From CAZSXS01 sp964611385 (lineage in GTDB: Bacteria > Bacillota > Clostridia > Lachnospirales > CAYPQA01), in the NCBI GenBank assembly GCA_964611385.1, contig CAZSXS010000017.1:1-47157 (forward strand): a stretch of 47,157 nucleotides of DNA, in the 5' to 3' direction. Positions 33,810-41,005 of the stretch are shown piece by piece. Every line of letters begins with the position of its first letter. The stretch's first letter is position 1. The notes beneath the pieces were generated by a model. That model saw only the letters and a list, made by a program, of their open reading frames with translations, ran no database searches and was not told where the DNA came from. Position numbers and translations under genes: made by a program.

Positions 33810-35270
33810 TTAATAACTCCTACCCCAGTAAACTAAAGATTCAGCCTTTTTGCCACAGCATACACAAACATTGCTGATCGGCTCATCTTTGAAGGAGATG
33901 CAGCGAGAGGAGGCCCCCGTTTTTTCCTTGATGCTGTCCTCGCAAGCCTCGTCTCCGCACCACATGGCCTTGATGATGCCTTGATTTTTGTTCATCTTTT
34001 CTTCGAATTCCGTTAAGCTGACAGCCTCGAAGGTCTTCTCTTCCCGCAGCTGTATGGCTTTTTTATAAAGACAATCTTGTATGTCGTCCAAAATAGTTAC
34101 GATCTCTTTCTCAAAAGCGTCTGTATTTAATAAGTCCAGAGAAAGACTCAGCTTTTCACCGCTGTCTCGGCGGGAAAGGGTTAGTCTGTTGGCTTCCAAA
34201 TCCTTGGGCCCCAACTCTATGCGCAGAGGTACACCCTTCATTTCGTACTCACTAAACTTCCAGCCCGGTGATTTGTCACTGGTGTCGGCCTTTACCCGAA
34301 CAACTTTTTTAAGGCGGTTCATGATCTCATCGGTCTTCTCCAATACGGCAGCCCGCTCTGAGGCCTTTCCGATGGGGATGAGTATCACTTGAACCGGTGC
34401 AACCTTGGGCGGAAGCACCAAGCCACTGTTGTCCCCGTGCACCATGATTAGAGCTCCGATAAGACGAGTAGAAAGTCCCCAGGAAGTCTGATGCACATGG
34501 CGGAGGGCGTTATTGCTATCGGTATAGGTGATGTCGAAGGCTTTGGCAAAGCCATCACCGAAATTATGAGAGGTACCTGACTGTAAGGCACGCCCGTCAT
34601 GCATCACGCTTTCAATGGTGTAGGTCTTTTGTGCGCCAGCGAATTTCTCACTGGGTGTCTTTTCGCCGTTGATTACAGGAAGCGCTAGGATGTTTTCACA
34701 AAACTCTGTATATACCCCCAGCATTTTCAAGGTTTCCTCCTGAGCCTCCTCAGCAGTTGCGTGAGCAGTATGCCCCTCTTGCCATAAAAATTCTCTTGTT
34801 CTTAAAAAGGGGCGAGTAGTTTTTTCCCAACGGACAACGGAGCACCATTGATTGTACAGCTTGGGTAAATCCCTATAGGACTGAACAATATTTTTGTAAT
34901 GCTCGCAAAAGAGCGTTTCAGAGGTAGGGCGAATACAAAGGCGCTCTGTCAAAGGCTCGCTACCTCCCTGTGTAACCCAGGCCACTTCCGGCGCAAAGCC
35001 CTTTACATGTGTGCTTTCCTTTTGCAGAAGACTTTCGGGCATCAGCATAGGCATATAGACGTTCTCATGACCAGTCTCTTTAAAGCGTGCATCCAATTCT
35101 TTTTGAATCAGTTCCCAAATGGCATACCCATAGGGCCGGAAGATGGTAAAGCCGCCCACGGCCGAATAATCCGCCAAGTCAGCCTTCTTGACCACATCCG
35201 TATACCACTGCGCAAAATCATCCTCCATATTTGTTATGGCTTCAACCAATTTATCCTTGTTCTTACTCAT
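33810..35270 (-). CDS. proS: Prolyl-tRNA synthetase, archaeal/eukaryotic type
   Basis: 486-aa class II synthetase charging tRNA-Pro. The short form without the bacterial editing insertion, and with the zinc-like C-terminal domain (CGDEACEDSIKEKTG, then VCVCCGKKAESLVYWGRSY), is the archaeal/eukaryotic (type 3) ProRS. Motif 2 appears as RWEKTTRPFLRTREFLWQEG, and CIRPTSETLFCEHY lies before it. The sequence ends with the typical Tyr. The start is ATG 35270, with AGGGG upstream; a longer frame overlaps the Gfo/Idh stop. It lies 25 nt after Gfo/Idh and 21 nt before GH88, in one sugar operon, an unexpected position. Confidence 0.95.
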   Translation of the reverse strand: MSKNKDKLVEAITNMEDDFAQWYTDVVKKADLADYSAVGGFTIFRPYGYAIWELIQKELDARFKETGHENVYMPMLMPESLLQKESTHVKGFAPEVAWVTQGGSEPLTERLCIRPTSETLFCEHYKNIVQSYRDLPKLYNQWCSVVRWEKTTRPFLRTREFLWQEGHTAHATAEEAQEETLKMLGVYTEFCENILALPVINGEKTPSEKFAGAQKTYTIESVMHDGRALQSGTSHNFGDGFAKAFDITYTDSNNALRHVHQTSWGLSTRLIGALIMVHGDNSGLVLPPKVAPVQVILIPIGKASERAAVLEKTDEIMNRLKKVVRVKADTSDKSPGWKFSEYEMKGVPLRIELGPKDLEANRLTLSRRDSGEKLSLSLDLLNTDAFEKEIVTILDDIQDCLYKKAIQLREEKTFEAVSLTEFEEKMNKNQGIIKAMWCGDEACEDSIKEKTGASSRCISFKDEPISNVCVCCGKKAESLVYWGRSY

Positions 35271-35295
35271 TGTATTACCCCTTCTTAAGAATTTT

Positions 35296-36489
35296 TTAAG
35301 CATTATATGTGCTACTTAGATCTACTACACCGCCGCTCATGACGTATTCTTTGCGTCTTGAGGTTTTGATGCGTTTTTTGAGTTCCTCATAGAATAAATC
35401 TTCGTCAAGAGGAAGTGTGACGGTGCTATTTGTCCAGCTTGAGAAGTGCATGGCGTTGGATAAGGTTAAGCCGAAGATGCCTTCCTTACCCTCGGCTACC
35501 AAAGGTTCACCCCGTAAAATTCGGGCGGCAAAGGCGCTTAGTACAGCCACATGCTGGGGATTCTCCCCGTCGGTTTCAACTTCTTCTGTTGTTGAATTGG
35601 GCTGTGTAAAAGCCACCTTGTTGGTCTTGGAAAATTCCGGTTCGGATACTTCAAGTTTGGTAAAAGTGAGTCTGTTATTTTCACAAACCAGCTTGCCCTT
35701 GGTTCCAGTCAGTTCAAAGCGGTTTGTACCGGGGGTGTCGGCTGTGCTGGTGACAAATACACCTGTGGCGCCGTTTGCATACTCCACATAAGCCGTTACA
35801 TCATCCTCAACCTCAATGTCGTGCCACTTTCCTTCATGAGCAAAGGCTCGGACAGTCGTAGGCATACCACAAATCCATTGCCATAAATCGAGGTTATGTG
35901 GGCATTGATTCAGTAACACGCCGCCCCCTTCCCCGGACCAGGTGGCTCTCCAGTCCCCCGAATCATAATAAGCCTGGGGGCGGTACCAGTTGGTTATAAT
36001 CCAGTTGGAACGGCGAAGTTCGCCGATCTCGCCATTGTCTACCATTTCCTTCATTTTACGGTAAACACAGTTCGTCCGCTGATTAAACATCATGGCAAAA
36101 ACGACATTGGATTTTTCAGCGGCTGCATTCATTTCCCGAACCTGCTTGGTGTAAACACCGGCGGGCTTTTCGCACATGACATGGATCCCCTTCTTAAACG
36201 CCAGTATGGCTAAAGGCGGGTGGTCATAGTGAGGAACCGAAATGATAACGGCATCAATTTCACCGCTGTCAAACATAGCTTCTGCATGATCAAAGACCTT
36301 AAGTGTAGAACCTACTTGCTGCGCATAGTCATGCTTTTCATGCTCTTGTTGCGCAAGGGCCAGCTTTTCGGGGTTCTTGTCACAAACCGCCGTCAAAACA
36401 CCATCCTTAACCTTACCTTCGAAAAAGCTCTTACCGTGCCCCGAGCCCATATTGCCATATCCGATGATACCAAAACGAACCTTATGCAT
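35296..36489 (-). CDS. Gfo/Idh/MocA-family oxidoreductase
   Basis: 397-aa NAD(P)-dependent sugar or inositol dehydrogenase-like enzyme. The N-terminal Rossmann motif is RFGIIGYGNMGSGHGKSF (residues about 4-21), the family EKP motif is HVMCEKPAGVYT (about 123), and the C-terminal alpha/beta domain has GGGVLLNQCPHNLDLWQWIC (about 209-228), including the usual His-Asn-Leu-Asp. It probably oxidises or epimerises a sugar acid. The gene follows the isomerase by 18 nt. GAGAGG lies before ATG 36489. Confidence 0.94.
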   Translation of the reverse strand: MHKVRFGIIGYGNMGSGHGKSFFEGKVKDGVLTAVCDKNPEKLALAQQEHEKHDYAQQVGSTLKVFDHAEAMFDSGEIDAVIISVPHYDHPPLAILAFKKGIHVMCEKPAGVYTKQVREMNAAAEKSNVVFAMMFNQRTNCVYRKMKEMVDNGEIGELRRSNWIITNWYRPQAYYDSGDWRATWSGEGGGVLLNQCPHNLDLWQWICGMPTTVRAFAHEGKWHDIEVEDDVTAYVEYANGATGVFVTSTADTPGTNRFELTGTKGKLVCENNRLTFTKLEVSEPEFSKTNKVAFTQPNSTTEEVETDGENPQHVAVLSAFAARILRGEPLVAEGKEGIFGLTLSNAMHFSSWTNSTVTLPLDEDLFYEELKKRIKTSRRKEYVMSGGVVDLSSTYNA

Positions 36490-36507
36490 ATGAACCTCTC
36501 ACTTTCT

Positions 36508-37263
36508 TTAAATTGCCTTCATTAAGTTATCAAAGCTCTTTTTCAGGCAAACAAAGGGATCCTCTCCGTTGCAGTTGTCCTGTTCTACAAAGGCGTACTG
36601 TACCTTTGTCTTCTTGGACACCTCGATAATGCGTTTCCAGTTCAAGTTACCTTCCATGACAGGCGCCATAGCAGGAACACCATTCAAAATCTGCATGTCT
36701 TTATAATGAATGGTTTCTGTTCTGCCTTCCAGTCTTTCAAGCCAGTAGGCTGGATCAAAGCCAGCATACTGTAACCAGTAAACATCCAGTACAAAGCCCA
36801 TAAGGTCAGGAGAAAATCCTTCAACTAAGTAATCAAACATGTACTTGCCTTCAAATTTTTCAAATTCGAAGCCGTGGTTATGGTACATAAACTTAAGGCC
36901 CTTGGCTTTGATTTTTTCTGCAACGGGCTGATAGTCCTTGACAAACTTGCGAATGGTTTCTGCATCTGTTTTATATTCGACAGGCATGGAACCGATGCCA
37001 ACAAATCCGGCTCCCATAGCGATATGTTCTTCAATAACAGCGTCTGTTTCATTAAGCAATCTTGTTGGGTTTGTATGCGTGAGGGGAATTTTGATTCCGT
37101 TGCTGTCAGCAAGCGCTTTCACTTTTGCAGCTGGGATGTCCCCAATGGCCGAGACCTGAGCCCACTTATAACCAATATCCGCCAATTTTTTCAAGGTTTC
37201 CGCTAAATCGGCCTCTGTCTGCGTATACTTCATTACTGTAAAAAGTTGTGCTCCAATTTCCAT
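36508..37263 (-). CDS. Sugar phosphate isomerase/epimerase family protein (TIM barrel)
   Basis: 251-aa AP-endonuclease-2-like TIM barrel protein of the IolE/xylose isomerase-like family. Metal-site stretches are visible: KFMYHNHGFEFEKFEGKYMF with His-x-His (about residue 130), FVLDVYWLQYAG (Asp), ETIHYKDMQ and YAFVEQDNC (Glu near the end). It probably isomerises a keto sugar or inosose. Start ATG 37263 is chosen because AGGAGG stands 7 nt upstream; the longer frame reaches into the MITE copy. It is the first gene of the leftward operon. Confidence 0.9.
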   Translation of the reverse strand: MEIGAQLFTVMKYTQTEADLAETLKKLADIGYKWAQVSAIGDIPAAKVKALADSNGIKIPLTHTNPTRLLNETDAVIEEHIAMGAGFVGIGSMPVEYKTDAETIRKFVKDYQPVAEKIKAKGLKFMYHNHGFEFEKFEGKYMFDYLVEGFSPDLMGFVLDVYWLQYAGFDPAYWLERLEGRTETIHYKDMQILNGVPAMAPVMEGNLNWKRIIEVSKKTKVQYAFVEQDNCNGEDPFVCLKKSFDNLMKAI

Positions 37264-37286
37264 TGTTTCTTCCTCCTTTAGGGTCA

Positions 37287-37387
37287 TATACTCAGTCTCT
37301 TAAACATTTACAAGCCGCCATCATTGAACCCGAATTAATTCTATTGTTTTAAGGGCGGCTTTGCAAAGATAATCGTGACTGAGTGCA
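37287..37387 (-). mobile_element. MITE-like element upstream of the isomerase operon
   Basis: A 101-bp copy in reverse orientation with TATACTCAGTC at 37,287 and GACTGAGTGCA at the other end. Its stem is GCCGCC / GGCGGC. On the minus strand it ends about 10 nt before the AGGAGG ribosome site of the isomerase gene, so it is part of that operon's promoter region or leader. Confidence 0.87.
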
Positions 37388-37581
37388 TGGTTTTACCATA
37401 GTCTATCATTGTCATCCTTGAAAAATTCCCTGGAAACAGTATAGCATAATTTTCACAAAAAACAATCTCTTGTTTTCTGCAAGAGAAATACAGGCTCAAA
37501 CAAAGGTAAAAAACCGTCAAAACAGCGAAAAATGTAGGCATTTTTTATTATGTAAATTTTGTTACATTTATTAAAATTTGC

Positions 37582-37609
37582 TTGAAATTAAAATTCGGTA
37601 TGGTATAAT
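37582..37609 (+). promoter_or_regulatory. Promoter of the stalk-domain gene
   Basis: TTGAAA (37,582-37,587), 16-bp spacer, and TATAAT (37,604-37,609) preceded by TGG, an extended -10. Transcription would start near 37,616, about 60 nt before the start codon. Confidence 0.8.
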
Positions 37610-37673
37610 CTGTAACAACTACATACAATCTGCGGATTGAAATCCGTCATCCAATATAGGGGAGGTTAATACT

Positions 37674-38111
37674 ATGAAACAATTCAAGAAAGCTCTTGCG
37701 CTTTTAGCAGCAAGCGTTCTGATGTCAACTTCGGTGCTGGCAGCTTCACCAACCGATTTGATACCAAAGGATACCGTGAACATCACTTTCAAGGGTAATG
37801 AGTTCAGCGTTGGCGGCGCTTCGATCAAAGTCACTGATGAAGAAAAGCCTTACACCGAAAATGGTGTTTTAATGGTTCCGTTTCGTAAGCTAGCAGAGGC
37901 TTTCGGCATGAAGGTATCTTGGTCAAACGGTGATACGATTACCTGTTCGCTCGGCGATTTATCCTACTATATTAAGATTGGCCAAAAAACCATTAATCCG
38001 GGTATGGGCTTGCCTGAGATGCAAATTATCCCTCCCGTGCTGAAGGGAAATGTAACTTTCGTAGCTGCCCCATTGTTTGAAGTTGCAAATGTTAAGATTA
38101 CAGCTGAATAA
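37674..38111 (+). CDS. Secreted copper amine oxidase N-terminal (stalk) domain protein
   Basis: 145-aa protein with a classic signal peptide (KKALALLAASVLMSTSVLAA, cleavage after about residue 24). The rest is one Cu_amine_oxidN1 stalk domain, with NGVLMVPFRKLAEAFGMKVS in the middle and VTFVAAPLFEVAN at the end. In clostridia and paenibacilli these small domains occur in surface or secreted proteins; there is no oxidase here. GGGGAGG precedes ATG 37674. The gene ends with a strong terminator shared with the AraC coding region. Confidence 0.9.
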   Translation: MKQFKKALALLAASVLMSTSVLAASPTDLIPKDTVNITFKGNEFSVGGASIKVTDEEKPYTENGVLMVPFRKLAEAFGMKVSWSNGDTITCSLGDLSYYIKIGQKTINPGMGLPEMQIIPPVLKGNVTFVAAPLFEVANVKITAE

Positions 38112-38124
38112 GGATTTCGATTAC

Positions 38125-38178
38125 GTGCCCTTTCAAAACCCTGTTTTTATACAGGATTTTGAAAGGGCACATTTTTTT
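38125..38178 (+). terminator. Intrinsic terminator overlapping the AraC gene end
   Basis: GTGCCCTTTCAAAACCCTGT (38,125) pairs with the arm 38,151-38,170 with one mismatch (19 of 20 bp), loop of 6, followed by eight T. The opposite strand of its right arm encodes the last residues of the AraC protein (PFQNPV), whose stop codon is in the loop. Confidence 0.9.
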
Positions 38179-38932
38179 TGTACTCAGAAGGATAAACCCC
38201 AAAATAGTTATAAAAAGCCTTTGAGAACTGTAGGGGGTCATTATAGCCCACCATAGCGGCCACCTCTAGGCACTTGTACTTTTGAGAAAGTAGCTCTTTT
38301 GCTTTGTCAAGTCTTGTTTTTGTCAAAAATTCCTTGAGGGATAAGCCAGTTTTTTCCTTAAAGCGTCTGGAGAGGTAGCGCCGGTTGATACCCATGATGG
38401 CAGCCAACTCCTCAATCTTAATTTGCTTCATATAGTTACTACGAATTAAACTTTTAGCTTGCCGCACGGTCAGGCTCACCAAGTTTTCATCCTCGCTTTT
38501 ACCGAACAAGGTGGCATAAATCATAAACAGCTTCCCCGCCAAAAATTCTTCCTTGGCCGTGATCGTTCTGGCCTCCATCAATTCCAAAAAGATAGACAGT
38601 TCACCCCGAAGGACTGGATCCTCCAGATGATCAAAGCGTTCGGCCAGACGACCGTTGAAGCCAATCCAAATATAATGCCAGGGTTCAACCCGATCAGCCA
38701 CATAGGTAGTGACCTCACCCGGTTTGATTAAAAAGGCCTCACCTTTTTCAACAGGGTGAATTTTTTTGTCCTTCTTGAGCACCCCCTTCCCGCTCAGCAC
38801 ATAATGAATCAAGTAATAATCCCGAATGTGAGGGCCAAAGCCATGGCCACTGACACAAACCTCCTCACCGCAGTCCACGGGGTTTAAATCATGAAACTTT
38901 TTATTTTCCAAGGGTATCATTTTCGTTCGCAT
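38147..38932 (-). CDS. AraC-family regulator with cupin sensor domain
   Basis: 261-aa transcription activator with an N-terminal cupin-type ligand domain (YLIHYVLSGKGVLKKDKKIH and KGEAFLIKPGEVTTY, about residues 40-80) and a C-terminal pair of AraC helix-turn-helix units (IKIEELAAIMGINRRYLSRR and LEVAAMVGYNDPLQFSKAFY). This layout is that of clostridial sugar activators. It lies divergent to the GH4 gene and beside the isomerase operon, so it probably controls one or both in response to a sugar. GAGGAGG precedes ATG 38932. Confidence 0.93.
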   Translation of the reverse strand: MRTKMIPLENKKFHDLNPVDCGEEVCVSGHGFGPHIRDYYLIHYVLSGKGVLKKDKKIHPVEKGEAFLIKPGEVTTYVADRVEPWHYIWIGFNGRLAERFDHLEDPVLRGELSIFLELMEARTITAKEEFLAGKLFMIYATLFGKSEDENLVSLTVRQAKSLIRSNYMKQIKIEELAAIMGINRRYLSRRFKEKTGLSLKEFLTKTRLDKAKELLSQKYKCLEVAAMVGYNDPLQFSKAFYNYFGVYPSEYKKNVPFQNPV

Positions 38933-39036
38933 ATCAGCCTCCTCTACATAACCTAAAAGCAGTTCAGATTACATTATACCATGTAAAAGTTACTTTTGTC
39001 TCTTGTATGAAGGCAAAAAGCTTACTATACTATAAC

Positions 39037-39133
39037 CATATTCAGTCTTTAAACAGAACCAAGCTGCCTTGATTCAACCCAGATCAATTGTTTATCATGG
39101 CAGCTTTGCAAAGCTGAACAGTACTGAGTGCCA
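39037..39133 (-). mobile_element. MITE-like element before the GH4 gene
   Basis: A diverged copy of about 97 bp with ATTCAGTC near the left and GTACTGAGTG near the right end, core GATTCAACCCAGATCAAT. Its internal stem reads GCTGCC / GGCAGC where others read GCCGCC / GGCGGC, a compensatory pair change. It ends 9 nt before the AGGAGG of the GH4 gene. Confidence 0.8.
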
Positions 39134-39157
39134 ATCAAGAACAGGAGGTTTTTTAAA

Positions 39158-40480
39158 ATGATTAAGATTACTTTTATGGGGGCAGGCAGCACAGTCTTTG
39201 CCCGAAATGTCTTGGGGGATTGCATGTGCACCGACGCTTTGAAGGAAGCGGAAATTGCACTTTATGATATTGACGGAGAACGTCTGCGTGACAGCGAAAT
39301 CATCCTGAAAGCCATCAACGAAAACACAAACCAAGGCAAGGCCGTCATCAAAGCCTATCTGGGTGTTGAAAACCGCAAAGAAGCCTTACGGGGCGCAAAC
39401 TTTGTGGTCAATGCCATACAGGTAGGTCTCTATGATCCCTGCACCATTACGGACTTTGAGGTGCCCAAGAAATACGGTCTGCGCCAAACCATCGCCGATA
39501 CCTTGGGCATAGGCGGTATTATGCGTACTCTGCGCACCATACCTGTGCTGAGCGATTTTGCTCGAGACATGGAAGAAGTTTGCCCAGACTGTCTCTTTTT
39601 AAATTACACCAATCCCATGGCCATGCTGACCGGCTACATGTTACGCTACACTGGTGTGAAGACAGTCGGGCTTTGTCACAGTGTACAGGTCTGCTCCGAG
39701 CATTTAATGAAAAATCTGGGCATGGAAGCTGCCCTTGAAGGCAGAAAGGAACTCATCGCCGGAATCAATCATATGGGCTGGCTACTTGAAATCAAGGACA
39801 AGGACGGAAACGACCTCTATCCCGAAATCAAGCGTCGTGCCAAGGAGAAAAACGCCAACGAAAAGCACGGCGACATGGTACGCTACGACTACATGGAAAA
39901 GCTTGGCTACTACTGCACAGAATCCAGCGAGCACAACGCTGAGTACAACATGTTCTACATAAAATCAAAATACCCCGAGCTGATTGAAAAATTTAACATT
40001 CCCTTAGACGAGTATCCAAGGCGTTGTATTAACCAGATTGCTGGATGGCAAAAGGAACGGGACGACATCTTAAACGGCGGCAAAATCACCCACACACGTT
40101 CTCATGAGTTTGCCTCCTATATCATGGAATCCATTATCACAGGGAACCCCTACAAAATTGGCGGAAACGTAATCAACAAAGGTCTAATTGAAAACCTTCC
40201 GGCAGACGCCTGTGTAGAAGTACCCTGTTTAGTTGATGCGTACGGTGTACATCCCAGCTACGTAGGCAAGCTACCACCACAACTAGCAGCCATGAACATG
40301 ACCAACATCAACGTTCAGCTTCTGACAATCGAAGCAGCCGTAACCGGCAAACGCGAGCACATTTACCACGCGGCCATGATGGATCCCCACACTGCCAGCG
40401 AGCTATCCCTAGACGAGATCCGGAATTTAGTGGACGATCTCATCGAAGCCCACGGAAGCTGGCTACCTAAGTATAGATAA
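39158..40480 (+). CDS. Glycoside hydrolase family 4, alpha-galactosidase type
   Basis: 440-aa NAD- and Mn-dependent glycosidase. The Rossmann loop is FMGAGSTVFARNVLGD (residues about 5-20), NYTNPMAMLTGYM (about 148-160) is family-typical, and the metal motif is C-H-S-V in GLCHSVQVCSEH (about 172), the signature of the alpha-galactosidase (MelA) subgroup, as opposed to CHEV, CHG or CNxP types. GINHMGWLLEI follows. It is cytoplasmic. AGGAGG lies 9 nt before ATG 39158. It is divergent from the AraC/cupin regulator. Activity on a galacturonide or other sugar cannot be excluded. Confidence 0.92.
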   Translation: MIKITFMGAGSTVFARNVLGDCMCTDALKEAEIALYDIDGERLRDSEIILKAINENTNQGKAVIKAYLGVENRKEALRGANFVVNAIQVGLYDPCTITDFEVPKKYGLRQTIADTLGIGGIMRTLRTIPVLSDFARDMEEVCPDCLFLNYTNPMAMLTGYMLRYTGVKTVGLCHSVQVCSEHLMKNLGMEAALEGRKELIAGINHMGWLLEIKDKDGNDLYPEIKRRAKEKNANEKHGDMVRYDYMEKLGYYCTESSEHNAEYNMFYIKSKYPELIEKFNIPLDEYPRRCINQIAGWQKERDDILNGGKITHTRSHEFASYIMESIITGNPYKIGGNVINKGLIENLPADACVEVPCLVDAYGVHPSYVGKLPPQLAAMNMTNINVQLLTIEAAVTGKREHIYHAAMMDPHTASELSLDEIRNLVDDLIEAHGSWLPKYR

Positions 40481-40491
40481 AGATGAAGACC

Positions 40492-40602
40492 TTGGGGGAG
40501 GAAGGAGAAAAACTTTTTTCAAACGGCGAAAAAAGTTTTTCTCCTTCCTCCCCCAACCCCCTCCTTCCTCTTTTCAAAAAAGCCGGACATGGGTTGGGGC
40601 AA
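40492..40602 (-). repeat. Palindromic hairpin element, copy D
   Basis: Perfect 28-bp stem (40,492-40,519 with 40,529-40,556) and 9-nt loop CAAACGGCG, the inverse of copy A's loop. The flanking module CCGGCTTTTTTGAAAAGAGG occurs in inverse at 40,569-40,588, so the element points leftward. A 9-nt sequence, AGGAAGGAG, of the outer stem is repeated in the flank. It begins 11 nt after the GH4 stop. Confidence 0.92.
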
Positions 40603-40645
40603 GGTTATAGGGTAGATTTAAATGAGTAAGATTCATTAAATTCTT

Positions 40646-40692
40646 AAAAGGCCGAAGCTAGGTTCGTTTCTACACCTAGCTTCGGCCTTTTT
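40646..40692. terminator. Intrinsic terminator in the GH4-SLH gap
   Basis: AAAAGGCCGAAGCTAGGT pairs with ACCTAGCTTCGGCCTTTT (18 bp) and is followed by T. It would end GH4 transcription. A small perfect palindrome (40,715-40,734, TGTTGTTGA / TCAACAACA) follows; the rest of the 525-bp gap consists of elements D and E. Confidence 0.9.
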
Positions 40693-40857
40693 CTGTACCA
40701 TGCTTAAAGTTTATTGTTGTTGAGATCAACAACAGAATACAAACACTAAACTGCAAATTTCACCCTACAAAGTATTAATTAGCTCTTGTTTTATTTAGAA
40801 AAGTATGTAAAATAAACTATGTAAAAAATAGCAGGAAAAAACAATTGGCATTATCCA

Positions 40858-40963
40858 AGCCCCCAATGACCGGCTTTTTTGAAAGGAGAGATGGGGGTGT
40901 GGGGGAAGAGAGAGGAAAACTTTTTTCGCCGTTTGAAAAAAGTTTTCCTCTCTCTTCCCCCAC
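40858..40963 (+). repeat. Palindromic hairpin element, copy E
   Basis: Perfect 28-bp stem (40,899-40,926 with 40,936-40,963) and 9-nt loop CGCCGTTTG. The outer stem is AAGAGAGAGG / CCTCTCTCTT. The upstream module CCGGCTTTTTTGAAAGGAGA (40,870) matches copies C and D. It ends about 40 nt before the SLH protein start and may be in its leader. Confidence 0.92.
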
Positions 40964-41005
40964 GGTTTTAAGCCCTTTGTTTTACCGCAAAAATGGGAGG
41001 GAAAA

